Shown here one piece after another: positions 16,622 through 26,572 of a DNA stretch of 64,000 bases. This DNA is from Dehalobacter sp. Lineage in GTDB: Bacteria; Bacillota; Desulfitobacteriia; Desulfitobacteriales; Syntrophobotulaceae. The notes below the pieces were generated by a model that saw only the letters and a program-made list of their open reading frames with translations, made no database searches and had not been told where the DNA came from. A program made the position numbers and the translations under genes. The stretch covers positions 188,574 through 252,573 of the forward strand of contig JAMPIU010000143.1 in NCBI GenBank assembly GCA_023667845.1, in the 5' to 3' direction. Each line of letters opens with the position of its first letter. The first letter of the stretch is position 1.

Positions 16622-18694
16622 ATGAGCAAGGACTTTTTACTGGAAATCGGCATGGAAGAAATGCCCGCCAAATTTGCACCAGGTGCAGTGGCCCAGCTGG
16701 AGAACAATGCCCGAAAAATGCTGGCGGAACTGCGTTTAGCGTATAAGAATCTGCAGTGCTACGTGACACCGAGGCGTCTGGCGCTCTATGTAGAAGCTCT
16801 GGCTGAGAAACAGCAGGATATCAGTGAAGAAGTCAAAGGACCTGCCCAGAAGGCAGCATTTGATGCTGAAGGCAAACCGACCAAAGCGGCTGAAGGATTT
16901 GCGCGCGGACAGGGCGTCAAGACCGAAGACTTTTTTCTGAAAGAAATCAATGGTGTGCCCTATGTGTATGCTGTAAAATCCCAAAAAGGCGAAGAAACCG
17001 AAAAGCTGCTGCCACAGGTCTCGCTGAATCTGGTTACGAGCCTCAACTTTCCGAAACCGATGCGCTGGGGAGATTATGAGATCCGCTTTGCACGCCCGAT
17101 CCGCTGGCTGATCTCGCTGTTTGGTGACGAGGTGATTCCTTTCAGCTATGCCGGGGTTCAGGCCGGAAGAACTTCGCGCGGACACCGTACGCTTGGCAGC
17201 TATATCCGGATTGTTCAGCCGGCTGAATATCTGAACGCGTTGGAATCGGTCTTTGTGCTGGCTGACCAGGAGAAAAGAAAACAGAATATCTGGAGCCAGA
17301 TCCAGCTGTTGGCCGCTAAGGTCGGCGGCGAAGTCGACCAGGACGAGGACCTGCTGACTGAGATCTGTCATCTGGTGGAATATCCGACCGCACTTTTGGG
17401 CGAAGTTGATGTCAAATATATGGTCCTGCCGGGAGAAGTCATTACCACGCCGATGAAGGAACATCAGCGTTATTTTCCGGTCAGGGCGGAGGACGGCAAA
17501 TTGCTGCCGTACTTCATTACGGTACGGAACGGCGACAGAACCTCGCTCGATATCGTGAAAGAAGGCAATAAGAAAGTGCTCAAAGCCCGTCTGGAAGATG
17601 CCGCTTTCTATTACCGGGAAGATCTGAAAAGTCCGCTGCATACCTTTGTTTCAAAGCTTGACAGGGTCGTGTATCATGAAAAGCTCGGCACAGTCGGGCA
17701 AAGGGTCGACCGGCTTCAGAAACTGGCCGTCGTGATTGCGAACGAAATGGGTCTGGATACAAAAGAAACAGAACGGGTCAATCGGACGGCCTATCTGGCC
17801 AAAGCAGACCTTGTGTCGCATATGGTTTACGATTTTCCTGAACTTCAGGGAATCATGGGTGCGTACTATGCCGGAAGCAATGGCGAAGACCCGGCGGTTT
17901 GTGCCGGAATCCTTGAACATTACCGGCCGCGTCATGCCGGAGACGCGTTCCCTTCCTCTGTAACCGGGAAAGTGGTTAGTCTCGCTGATAAACTTGATGC
18001 GATCGTCGGTTCTTTCGGGATCGGCATCCAGCCGACTGGTTCGCAGGACCCGTATGCGCTAAGGCGTCAGGCGCTTGGAATCGTCGGCCTGATGGTTCAA
18101 GATGAACTGGACCTGTCTCTTCTACGGCTAATCGAAGCGTCTTACAGCATCTTCAGCACACAGCGAATTACGTTGGAGCCGTTAGAGAAGATCAGACCGG
18201 CCCTTCTGGACTTCTTCGTCCAAAGGGTCCGCTACCTGCTCCAGGAATCCGGACTGCGCTATGATACGATTGACGCTGTCATGGCCCACGGAACAGAAAA
18301 GCCTGCTCATCTGATGAAAAAGGCCGTGGTTCTCGCCCAAGTCAGGGATGAAGCTGACTTTGTCTCCTACAGTAATGCCTATGTCCGTTGTGTGAACCTC
18401 GGTAAGAAAGCAGCTGCCGTGGCATGGCAGGTTTCCGATTTACAAGTAAGCTCGGAGTTGGCGCTCGCCGAATGTCTGCACGAAAAAGCTCCACTGATCC
18501 GGAGGGCTGTGAACGATGTGGATTTCAGGAAAGCCTACGCATTTGCTGTTGAGATTGTGCCATTGATCGAAAAACTGTTTGAAGACGTCATGATCATGGT
18601 CGAAGATGAAAAGCTCAGAAATGCTCGTTTAGGATTGTTGAAGAGCTGTGTGGAAGCCCTGGGCTGTCTCGGAGACCTGACACTTCTAGCGTAG
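16622..18694 (+). CDS. glyS: Glycyl-tRNA synthetase beta subunit
   Basis: 690 residues from ATG 16622, two bases after glyQ with 'AAGGGGGG' upstream. Starts with the typical 'LLEIGMEEMPAKFAPGA'. 'TPRRLALYVEALAEKQQD', 'PKPMRWG' and 'FARPIRWL', an HD-like middle part ('YHEKLGTVGQRVDRLQKLA', 'KADLVSHMVYDFPELQGIMG') and a C-terminal DALR anticodon-binding region are visible. The beta subunit supplies tRNA binding. Length is in the usual range. Confidence 0.97.
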   Translation: MSKDFLLEIGMEEMPAKFAPGAVAQLENNARKMLAELRLAYKNLQCYVTPRRLALYVEALAEKQQDISEEVKGPAQKAAFDAEGKPTKAAEGFARGQGVKTEDFFLKEINGVPYVYAVKSQKGEETEKLLPQVSLNLVTSLNFPKPMRWGDYEIRFARPIRWLISLFGDEVIPFSYAGVQAGRTSRGHRTLGSYIRIVQPAEYLNALESVFVLADQEKRKQNIWSQIQLLAAKVGGEVDQDEDLLTEICHLVEYPTALLGEVDVKYMVLPGEVITTPMKEHQRYFPVRAEDGKLLPYFITVRNGDRTSLDIVKEGNKKVLKARLEDAAFYYREDLKSPLHTFVSKLDRVVYHEKLGTVGQRVDRLQKLAVVIANEMGLDTKETERVNRTAYLAKADLVSHMVYDFPELQGIMGAYYAGSNGEDPAVCAGILEHYRPRHAGDAFPSSVTGKVVSLADKLDAIVGSFGIGIQPTGSQDPYALRRQALGIVGLMVQDELDLSLLRLIEASYSIFSTQRITLEPLEKIRPALLDFFVQRVRYLLQESGLRYDTIDAVMAHGTEKPAHLMKKAVVLAQVRDEADFVSYSNAYVRCVNLGKKAAAVAWQVSDLQVSSELALAECLHEKAPLIRRAVNDVDFRKAYAFAVEIVPLIEKLFEDVMIMVEDEKLRNARLGLLKSCVEALGCLGDLTLLA

Positions 18695-18970
18695 GTTCAG
18701 CCTCATTTTTCAAAGGGATGACATTGATCCCCTTTACGTCTCTGTACGTCTCTGTATGTCTGATTCTTCTGAGGGTTGATTTAGATTATTTCTGGAGGCA
18801 TTTTGGATATTTTCTTAAAATGTATATTTTGTTTTTCTTTTTAATGATAAGGCTTTCCTTTTTTCGAATATGTTATATAATATAGAAATATGACATACTA
18901 TATCATTGGATTACCGTCAATGTGCTACGATATTTGAACTTTAGTTTCTATTTTCCGGAGGGTGAGAAAA

Positions 18971-19633
18971 ATGCAGCTTTCCGAGCGCCAGGAGAAGATC
19001 CTCGAACTTGTGAAAAAATCCAGCCCGATGACGGGAGAACAAATAGCCAGTCAACTGAATTTGAACAGGGCGACCTTAAGACCTGATCTGACAATTCTGA
19101 CCATGGCGGGTGTATTGGAGGCGCGTCCCCGAGTCGGCTATTTTTATAATGGAAATGCGGGACCTTCACCTATCGCCCAAAGGGTCAGGCAGCTCAGAGT
19201 CGGTGATTTCAAATCGATTGCAGCTGCTGTCAAGGAGAGCGTCTCGATTTACGATGCAGTCGTATCCATGTTTACCAACAATGTCGGCAGTCTGATCGTG
19301 ATTAATGATGAACGTGAGCTTAAGGGGATGGTTTCCCGCAAGGATATCCTGAAGGCTTCACTTGGCAATATGGATCTGCACGGGATGCCGATCAGTGTCA
19401 TCATGACCAGGATGCCGAATATTATCATGGCTGCATCCGATGAATCTGTACTCGAGGCCGCCAAAAAGCTGGTACAGCACCAAATTGATACGCTTCCGGT
19501 CGTCGAAAGCTATATCAATGAGGGAGGCCGCGAAAGTTTTGAGGTAGTTGGCAGATTTACAAAGACCAATGTAACCAGCCTGTTTGTAGAACTGGGACAG
19601 GATAAATTTCCAAATACCGCAAAGTGGTTTTAG
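18971..19633 (+). CDS. CcpN-like transcriptional repressor (HTH plus CBS pair)
   Basis: 220 residues from ATG 18971 after 'GGAGGGTGAG'. N-terminal winged HTH ('SERQEKILELVKKSSPMTGEQIASQLNLNRATLRPDLTIL' region) followed by two CBS domains (about 85-135 and 145-205; 'NNVGSLIVINDERELKGMVSRKDILKA', 'HQIDTLPVVE'). This is the architecture of CcpN/YqzB, the ATP/ADP-sensing repressor of gluconeogenic genes in Bacillus. The following two genes are the PPDK regulator and PPDK, which supports a role in pyruvate/PEP control. The 276-base upstream gap is AT-rich. Confidence 0.88.
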   Translation: MQLSERQEKILELVKKSSPMTGEQIASQLNLNRATLRPDLTILTMAGVLEARPRVGYFYNGNAGPSPIAQRVRQLRVGDFKSIAAAVKESVSIYDAVVSMFTNNVGSLIVINDERELKGMVSRKDILKASLGNMDLHGMPISVIMTRMPNIIMAASDESVLEAAKKLVQHQIDTLPVVESYINEGGRESFEVVGRFTKTNVTSLFVELGQDKFPNTAKWF

Positions 19634-19657
19634 AGGAGAAAGCGAGGGGGTGTTTTG

Positions 19658-20488
19658 GTGACCGATCAAATCCCGGTAATTTATGTAATTTCCGATGCGC
19701 TGGGAGAGACGGCAGAGTTTGTCAGCAGAGCGGCAGCAGCACAGTTTAACGGAATAAAGACAAAAATTCGCCGGGTGCCTTATGTTCTGGATGAAACGCA
19801 TATCGATGACATCTTGGAAGAAGCGGTAGAGGAACAGGCAATTCTCGTTTACACGCTGGTCCTGACAAATTTGAGGCTCTACATAGAACGACGGGCCAAG
19901 GAAAAAAATCTAATCACTATCGATATTTTGAGTCCGCTGATTTCGGCATTGGCTGATAAAACCGGACTTGATCCCAAAAATATACCCAATGTTACGCACC
20001 GACTGGATGAACAGTACTTCCGGAAGGTAGAGGCTGTGGAGTTTGCAGTTAAATATGACGATGGCAAGGACCCGCGAGGGCTGCTGTATGCTGATGTCGT
20101 CCTAATAGGCGTGTCCCGGACCTCAAAAACACCGCTAAGCATGTACCTTGCCCATAAAGGGATTAAGGCTGCGAATATCCCGCTGGTGCCGGAAGTGACA
20201 CCGCCCCGGGAACTGTATGAAGTTCCCCGAAATAAGGTCTTCGGGCTGATCTTAGGCCCGGAAAAGCTGAACCAAATACGCAGTGAACGGCTGAAAACGC
20301 TGGGACTTGGAGCATCTGCCGATTATGCCAATCTGAACAGGATTATGGAAGAGCTCGACTATGCCAAACAGATCATGAAGAAGATTGGCTGTGTAATCAT
20401 AGATACCACCAATAAAGCGGTCGAAGAAACCGCAAGTGTGATTCTGCAGAAAGTAACAATAAACGGGGAGTTGAGAAAAGATGGTTGA
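19658..20488 (+). CDS. Pyruvate, phosphate dikinase regulatory protein
   Basis: About 276 residues; GTG at 19658 chosen for its 7-base spacing from 'GCGAGGGGG' (a TTG sits one codon upstream). DUF299 family bifunctional enzyme: ADP-dependent kinase that inactivates PPDK by threonine phosphorylation and Pi-dependent pyrophosphorylase that restores it. The P-loop-like 'GVSRTSKTPLSMYLA' is the family hallmark, with 'YVISDALGETAEFV' at the N-terminus and 'GLILGPEKL'. It overlaps ppdK by eight bases, so target and regulator are translationally coupled. Confidence 0.95.
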   Translation: MTDQIPVIYVISDALGETAEFVSRAAAAQFNGIKTKIRRVPYVLDETHIDDILEEAVEEQAILVYTLVLTNLRLYIERRAKEKNLITIDILSPLISALADKTGLDPKNIPNVTHRLDEQYFRKVEAVEFAVKYDDGKDPRGLLYADVVLIGVSRTSKTPLSMYLAHKGIKAANIPLVPEVTPPRELYEVPRNKVFGLILGPEKLNQIRSERLKTLGLGASADYANLNRIMEELDYAKQIMKKIGCVIIDTTNKAVEETASVILQKVTINGELRKDG

Positions 20489-23144
20489 CAAAAAATATGT
20501 GTACTTGTTTCGTGAAGGCAGTGCCGACATGAAAAACCTTCTTGGAGGCAAGGGAGCAAACCTGGCTGAAATGACCAACATCGGACTGAATGTCCCGCAA
20601 GGCTTTACGATTACCACGGAAGCCTGTCTCGAATACTATGACTGCGGCGAGCAGCTGCCCGGAGGATTATGGGAACAGATCCTTCCCGCGATCCAGGATG
20701 TCGAGAAAGCAAGCGGCAAGAAATTTGGCGATCCCGAAAACCCGCTTCTGGTTTCGGTCCGTTCCGGTGCGAGGGTTTCCATGCCCGGGATGATGGATAC
20801 AATCCTGAACCTTGGTCTGAACGAAGGTACAGCCAGCGGCGTCAGCAAGGCAACAGGCAATGAGAGATTTGCTTTTGACTGCTATAGACGCTTTATCCAG
20901 ATGTTTGGCGATGTCGTACTTGGAATAGCCAGCCACAAATTTGAGAATATCCTGGAAGAAGTCAAAGAAAAGCAGGGTGTAACGTTCGATTCCGAGCTTT
21001 CTCCGGAAAGTCTGAAAGGACTTGTGGTCAAGTTTAAAGCGCTTGTTAAGCAGGAGACCGGCGTACCATTCCCTGATGATCCGTATGAACAGCTTAAGGA
21101 AGCGATCACCGCCGTTTTCAAATCCTGGAACAACCACCGGGCGATCGTGTACCGGAAAGCCAACGGTATTCCGGACAGCTATGGCACCGCTGTCAACGTC
21201 CAGTCGATGGTATTCGGCAACATGGGTAATGACTCCGGCACAGGCGTGGCCTTTACCCGGAACCCGTCAACCGGTGAAAAACACTTGTATGGGGAATATT
21301 TGATGAATGCCCAGGGTGAAGACGTCGTTGCAGGTATCCGTACACCGCTTTCGATCGACAGCCTGCAAAATGACAATCCGGAAATTTACCGCCAGTTCAG
21401 CGAGATCGCCAAGAATCTGGAAAACCATTATAAAAACATGCAGGATATCGAGTTCACGATTGAGAAAGGCAGACTCTACATACTCCAGACCCGTAACGGA
21501 AAATGTACGATTTCTGCTGCAATCCGCATTGCTGTTGAACTTTGTCAGGAAGGCCTCATCACCAAAGAAGAAGCAGTCGAGAGAATTGATCCGCATCAGC
21601 TGGAAAAACTGCTGCACCGCAGAATCGATGATGCCGCGAAGCTCGATGTTGTAGCGACAGGACTGCCTGCCTCACCGGGAGCAGCTTCCGGCAAGATTAT
21701 CTTCAGTGCGGATGAAGCTGAAAAGCTTGGCCAGACCGGAGAAAAAGTCATCCTCGTTGGTACGGAAACCACCCCGGACGATATTCACGGCATGCTTGCA
21801 GCCCAAGGGATTCTGACCAGCAGGGGAGGCATGACCAGCCACGCTGCTGTTGTAGCCAGACATATGGGCAAACCTGCAGTCTGCGGTTGTGATGCTTTGA
21901 AAATTAACCTTGCCGACAAGATCTTTATGATCGGCGATGATGCTTATCCCGAAGGTACCGAGATTACGATCGACGGCGCAACAGGCCGGGTCATCAGGGG
22001 AACTGTTCCGATGAAGGATCCTGACTTAAGCGGTGAATTCCAAAAAATTCTGGAGTGGTCCGATGGAATCAGAAAGCTTCAGGTTATGGCCAATGCCGAT
22101 AATCCGCCTGATGCCGCCAAAGCAAGAGAATTCGGAGCCCAGGGCATCGGACTTTGCCGGACGGAACACATGTTTATGGATCCTGCCCGTATCCCGATTG
22201 TCCAGAAGATGATTCTGGCTCAGACGCTCCCCGAAAGAGAAGCTGCCTTGGCTGAACTTCTGCCGATGCAGGAAGGCGATTTTTACGGCATCTTGAAGGC
22301 CATGCACGGACTGCCGGTGACGATCCGTCTGCTGGACCCGCCTCTCCATGAATTCCTGCCAAATGGCGAAGAACTTGCTCTCGAGATTCAGGAATTAAAA
22401 CTCACGGCCAACCTGCAGGATGAAAAAGTCCAAAAGGAAATCAAGGCTAAAGAGGTTCTGCTGAAGAAAGTCCGCGGTCTCCAGGAGATGAATCCGATGC
22501 TCGGCCATCGCGGCTGCCGTCTTGGAATCTCGTATCCGGAAATCTACGCGATGCAGTCCAGAGCTATTTTTAAAGCTGCAGCTAGACTCGTGAAAGAAGG
22601 AGTTGACGTGCGTCCGCATGTCAAGATCCCGCTCGTCATTCATCATAAAGAACTCGAGATTCTGCGCAAGCAGACCGAGGAAATCGCCCAGGAGATCATC
22701 AAAGCCGAAGGCGTCAAGATCAACTACCAAATCGGAACGATGATCGAAGTGCCGAGAGCGGCGCTTACCGCAGACGAAATTGCACCGTTCGCCGAGTTTT
22801 TCTCGTTTGGGACCAACGACCTTACCCAGACCGTTTTAGGCTTTTCCCGTGACGACGCCGAAGGCAAATTCCTGCCCGACTATCTGAACCAGAATATCTT
22901 GGCCAATAACCCATTTGCAGTCTTAGACCGGGACGGCGTCGGCAAGATTATGAAGATCTGCGTCGATCTCGGACGTAAAGCAAATCCGGGCATCAAAATC
23001 GGAATCTGCGGTGAACACGGCGGAGATCCTTCCTCGATCGAATTTTGCCAGGAAATCAACCTGGACTATGTCTCCTGTTCACCCTTCCGCGTACCAATTG
23101 CCCGCCTAGGCGCTGCGCAGGCTGCCTTAAAGAATCGCGCTTAA
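20481..23144 (+). CDS. ppdK: Pyruvate, phosphate dikinase
   Basis: 887 residues, normal length. Reversible conversion of pyruvate, ATP and Pi to PEP, AMP and PPi. Domain order: N-terminal nucleotide-binding domain ('GGKGANLAEMTNIGLNVP', 'VSVRSGARVSMPGMMDT'), phosphohistidine domain with catalytic His in 'GGMTSHAAVVARHMG', C-terminal PEP/pyruvate barrel ('GIGLCRTEHMF', 'FFSFGTNDLTQT', catalytic Cys in 'GICGEHGGDP'). The threonine next to the catalytic His, the target of the regulator, is present. A terminator follows at 23181-23218. Confidence 0.97.
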   Translation: MVDKKYVYLFREGSADMKNLLGGKGANLAEMTNIGLNVPQGFTITTEACLEYYDCGEQLPGGLWEQILPAIQDVEKASGKKFGDPENPLLVSVRSGARVSMPGMMDTILNLGLNEGTASGVSKATGNERFAFDCYRRFIQMFGDVVLGIASHKFENILEEVKEKQGVTFDSELSPESLKGLVVKFKALVKQETGVPFPDDPYEQLKEAITAVFKSWNNHRAIVYRKANGIPDSYGTAVNVQSMVFGNMGNDSGTGVAFTRNPSTGEKHLYGEYLMNAQGEDVVAGIRTPLSIDSLQNDNPEIYRQFSEIAKNLENHYKNMQDIEFTIEKGRLYILQTRNGKCTISAAIRIAVELCQEGLITKEEAVERIDPHQLEKLLHRRIDDAAKLDVVATGLPASPGAASGKIIFSADEAEKLGQTGEKVILVGTETTPDDIHGMLAAQGILTSRGGMTSHAAVVARHMGKPAVCGCDALKINLADKIFMIGDDAYPEGTEITIDGATGRVIRGTVPMKDPDLSGEFQKILEWSDGIRKLQVMANADNPPDAAKAREFGAQGIGLCRTEHMFMDPARIPIVQKMILAQTLPEREAALAELLPMQEGDFYGILKAMHGLPVTIRLLDPPLHEFLPNGEELALEIQELKLTANLQDEKVQKEIKAKEVLLKKVRGLQEMNPMLGHRGCRLGISYPEIYAMQSRAIFKAAARLVKEGVDVRPHVKIPLVIHHKELEILRKQTEEIAQEIIKAEGVKINYQIGTMIEVPRAALTADEIAPFAEFFSFGTNDLTQTVLGFSRDDAEGKFLPDYLNQNILANNPFAVLDRDGVGKIMKICVDLGRKANPGIKIGICGEHGGDPSSIEFCQEINLDYVSCSPFRVPIARLGAAQAALKNRA

Positions 23145-23180
23145 GCGGCACTGCACGATATCAAAACCTAGACCCATGGG

Positions 23181-23218
23181 AATGACGTCATCAACAACAT
23201 TGAGGCGTCATTTTTTTT
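23181..23218 (+). terminator. Rho-independent terminator after ppdK
   Basis: AATGACG (23181-23187) pairs with CGTCATT, followed by eight T. The inner TCATCAA/TTGAGG bases can extend the stem with a bulge. Confidence 0.88.
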
Positions 23219-23620
23219 GTTTGGGTGGTTGTAGTTGTAGGCTGTATTGTGATACCCATACCTACCTACCCGAATATTGAGAGGTCTTGTCAGTATAATG
23301 TATTTACGTAATGCGGTAAGTAATCAGCCTCAGAGCGCAGTTAACTGACAATTTAACGTGAAAGATGACTTTTACAGTATTTTGTAAATATTTTATTTTA
23401 TGATACAATTTAATGCTTTAAGCAGGATTTTTAAACTTAATGTTGAATTAAACAGTTAAAGAATTGAAAGAACGTCTGAAGGATTTTTGTGAAAAATAAA
23501 AGACGAAGTACAGAATCTTAGCTTATTCCGCCAGAAAGTGGCGGAATTGTGGCCTCAGGTGCTATTTCTTTTGTTTTCACGTCTGATCCCTTTTGATTCT
23601 TGTGAAGAAGGTGGTTGTAG
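23219..23620 (+). other. Intergenic region upstream of dgt
   Basis: About 400 bases without a credible ORF. It is AT-rich and includes a perfect 9-bp hairpin ATTCCGCCA (23525-23533) / TGGCGGAAT (23539-23547) with loop GAAAG, not followed by a T run, 74 bases before the dgt start. I see no recognisable riboswitch. Confidence 0.6.
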
Positions 23621-24610
23621 ATGTCCCAGTCGATCAGGTTAAGAACGGAGGAACATGAATTTCAGCGGCTCTCGCCTCTGGCAGCGAAAAGCGCCGAAGC
23701 AAGGAGAGCGAGAGAAGAAGTCGAATGCAGCGTTCGAACCAGGTTTCAACGAGACAGGGACAGAATTTTGCACAGCAAGCCTTTTCGCCGCCTGAAACAC
23801 AAAACGCAGGTCTATATTGCTCCTGTCGGAGATCACTATCGGACCAGGATGACGCACAGCCTGGAAGTCGCACAGATCTGCCGGACTATCGGCCGGGCGC
23901 TGAGCTTAAACGAAGATCTGATTGAGGCAATTTCCCTGGGTCACGATGTCGGTCATACACCTTTTGGACACGTCGGAGAAGAAACGCTGGCCTCCCTGAT
24001 CGGCCATTTTGAACACAATGAACAGTCGGTCAGGATTTACACTGTCCTTACCGGAAACGGCGAGGGTCTAAACCTCACGGAGCAGGTTCTGGACGGAATT
24101 CTACACCATACCGGTCCTGGGATGCCTAATACATTGGAGGGGCAGATTGTAAGGATTGGAGACAGGATTGCCTATCTCTGCCACGATTTTGACGATGCTT
24201 TGCGCGCTGAGATTCTGTCCGTGAACGACCTTCCGGCCACGATCAGAAAAGAGATCGGCTCCAGCACCAGCGAAATGATCACGACCATGGTCCTCGATAT
24301 GATTCAGGCTTCCGAAGGCAAGGACACGATTTGTCAGTCCGCAGAAATCTCTGCAATCATGAAAGAATTCCGCGACTTCATGTTTGAGAGAGTATATTAC
24401 AGCAGCTCACTGCAGGAGGAACGCAGCAAAAGCCGATTGATTTTGGGAATTCTTTTCGATTACTACCTGCATCATCCGGAAATTCTGCCTGAAGACTATC
24501 TGAGATGGACAGGGGGAGATCTGAAACAAGCCATCACTGACTATGTTGCGGGTCTGACAGACAACTATGCCATCAGCATCTTCAAACATCTTTTTATTCC
24601 TAAAGAGTAG
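23621..24610 (+). CDS. dgt: Deoxyguanosinetriphosphate triphosphohydrolase-like protein
   Basis: 329 residues, ATG 23621 after 'GAAGGTGG'. HD-domain dNTP triphosphohydrolase: 'HSKPFRRLKHKTQVY', first His in 'TRMTHSLEVAQICRTIGRAL', HD pair in 'SLGHDVGHTPFGHVGE', second helix 'HNEQSVRI' and the late Asp in 'DRIAYLCHDFDDA'. Such enzymes cleave dNTPs to nucleosides and triphosphate. In Clostridia it regularly precedes dnaG-rpoD, as it does here. Confidence 0.93.
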   Translation: MSQSIRLRTEEHEFQRLSPLAAKSAEARRAREEVECSVRTRFQRDRDRILHSKPFRRLKHKTQVYIAPVGDHYRTRMTHSLEVAQICRTIGRALSLNEDLIEAISLGHDVGHTPFGHVGEETLASLIGHFEHNEQSVRIYTVLTGNGEGLNLTEQVLDGILHHTGPGMPNTLEGQIVRIGDRIAYLCHDFDDALRAEILSVNDLPATIRKEIGSSTSEMITTMVLDMIQASEGKDTICQSAEISAIMKEFRDFMFERVYYSSSLQEERSKSRLILGILFDYYLHHPEILPEDYLRWTGGDLKQAITDYVAGLTDNYAISIFKHLFIPKE

Positions 24611-24736
24611 CAGGGAAATAAGGTACTAAACAAAAAGTGCAAAAAATTGTCTCAAAATAAGAAGGAAAAATAAAAAGTTTATCGAAAAAGATAAAGGCTT
24701 GTCAGAAAAACGTAAATCCATGAAGGGCGTGCTGGT

Positions 24737-26572
24737 ATGGATCATAAAATATCTGAGGATTTTATCGAAGAAGTACGCCGCCAAGCTGACATTGTTGAAA
24801 TTATCTCTGAACATGTGGTGCTGAAACGTACGGGCAAAAACTATCAAGGGCTTTGTCCGTTTCATTCTGAAAAGACGCCGAGTTTCAATGTAAATCCCGA
24901 TCGTCAGATGTTCTACTGTTTTGGCTGCCACACCGGCGGAAATATTTTTTCTTTCCTGATGAAGAAAGAAGGCTTAGCCTTCATCGAAGCTTTGAAGAAG
25001 GTAGCCGGGAAGTATGGGATGGAGCTGCCGGAAAGAGAGCTTTCTTCGGAGGAAAGGAAGAACGAAGCCCAGCGCAGCCGCTGGCGGGAGATTCATGAGT
25101 GGGCTGCCTGCTACTACCACGACGTGCTTCTGCATCGTCCCGAAGGACAGGATGGACTGGCTTACTTTGAACACAGAGGGATTGGCCCCGAAGTCATCCA
25201 GGATTTCCGTCTTGGGTTTGCGCCGGACAGGTGGGATGGCTTGATCAGGGAGCTTGCAGACAAAGGAGTCGCACCGGAAGAACTGGCTGAATTTGGGCTC
25301 GCTGTCCGCAGGGAAACCAGTGAGCAGGAAATCAGTTATTACGACAGATTCCGCAACAGAGTGATTTATACCATCCTCGATGTCAAAGGGGCTCCGATTG
25401 CTTTTGGCGGAAGGGTGCTCGATGATTCTACACCTAAATATTTGAATTCACCGGAAACAAAATTTTTTCATAAAGGACGCAATCTTTACGGCATTCATCT
25501 GGCTTCCCGGGGAATCAGGGAGGCAGGGTATTCTTTACTCCTTGAAGGGTATATGGATACAATCGCAGCGCAGAGAGCAGGCTTCACAAATGCTGTCGCC
25601 TCACTCGGAACCGCCCTGACTAAGGATCAGTCCAGGCTGCTTAAAAAATATTCAGGCAAGATCGTAATTGGCTATGACTCGGATAAGGCAGGGATTCAGG
25701 CAGCCCTGCGGGCCGGTGAGATCCTTCTTGATGAAGGTCTGAACATTCAGGTGCTGCTGTTTGAGGATGCCAAGGATCCCGATGAATTCCTGAAAAAGCA
25801 CACCGTCGCTGAATTCCGCAAAAAACTCGAAAATACCATCACTTTTATCGAGTTTAAATATAAAATGCTGATCCGGGACACCCCCCTGCGGACCATACCG
25901 GATAAAGCAGAGCTGATCAGAAAGCTTGCTCCCGATATCCTTAAAGTTTCAAGCGTTGTTGAGAAAGAAGGATATGAAAGATATCTAAGTCTGGAGCTCG
26001 GTCTCACGCTCGAAGCAGTTCAGCACGAGATCGACAGCTTGACGAAGAAAACCAGAGAAAACAGGGGCAATTTCGAAAATTTTTCGCAACAACAGGATAT
26101 TTCTGTAAAAAAAAGAAATACTATAGAAGGGACGGACATTGACAGTTCTCAGGAATCTTATGTCCATTTAGGAGTTTTCCGGGCCGAACAGACCATTCTC
26201 AGAATCATCCTGGAGAATCCCAATTATAAAAATCAAGTAGCTGACAACCTGGATAAGGAATTTTGGAGGCTGCAGGAACATAGATATATCTTCGAGAATT
26301 TCCCGGAAAACAGTTTGAATCTTATCAATAATGATAGCTGGTATGAGAAGGTTCAAAGGCGTCTTGCCGAAATATATGAATTGTCCATCGATTTCGATAA
26401 AGCCGATATGCTCCTTAAGGACTGCATTGCTTTGATTAAGGAGACAAAGAAGAAAGAGACGATCGAAGATTTGCAGGCCAAAATGATTTTATTGGAAAAA
26501 ACTGGGGATATGACTGGGGCGTTTGCCCTGCTCCAGGAGATAGGAGAGCGGTTGAAACGTGGCGAAAAATAA
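24737..26572 (+). CDS. dnaG: DNA primase
   Basis: 611 residues, ATG 24737. N-terminal CHC2 zinc finger '[16 protein letters not shown]' ... '[10 protein letters not shown]' (residues about 40-65), primase core and Toprim domain ('[17 protein letters not shown]', '[14 protein letters not shown]', '[11 protein letters not shown]'), then a C-terminal helicase-interacting domain. DnaG synthesises RNA primers at the replication fork. The downstream rpoD start lies inside its last codons (14-bp overlap), the macromolecular-synthesis operon arrangement. Confidence 0.97.
   Translation: MDHKISEDFIEEVRRQADIVEIISEHVVLKRTGKNYQGLCPFHSEKTPSFNVNPDRQMFYCFGCHTGGNIFSFLMKKEGLAFIEALKKVAGKYGMELPERELSSEERKNEAQRSRWREIHEWAACYYHDVLLHRPEGQDGLAYFEHRGIGPEVIQDFRLGFAPDRWDGLIRELADKGVAPEELAEFGLAVRRETSEQEISYYDRFRNRVIYTILDVKGAPIAFGGRVLDDSTPKYLNSPETKFFHKGRNLYGIHLASRGIREAGYSLLLEGYMDTIAAQRAGFTNAVASLGTALTKDQSRLLKKYSGKIVIGYDSDKAGIQAALRAGEILLDEGLNIQVLLFEDAKDPDEFLKKHTVAEFRKKLENTITFIEFKYKMLIRDTPLRTIPDKAELIRKLAPDILKVSSVVEKEGYERYLSLELGLTLEAVQHEIDSLTKKTRENRGNFENFSQQQDISVKKRNTIEGTDIDSSQESYVHLGVFRAEQTILRIILENPNYKNQVADNLDKEFWRLQEHRYIFENFPENSLNLINNDSWYEKVQRRLAEIYELSIDFDKADMLLKDCIALIKETKKKETIEDLQAKMILLEKTGDMTGAFALLQEIGERLKRGEK

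Noticed and set aside
20667-21137. Minus-strand frames within ppdK
   Set aside because: Typical shadows of a long, highly biased gene without start signals or family motifs.
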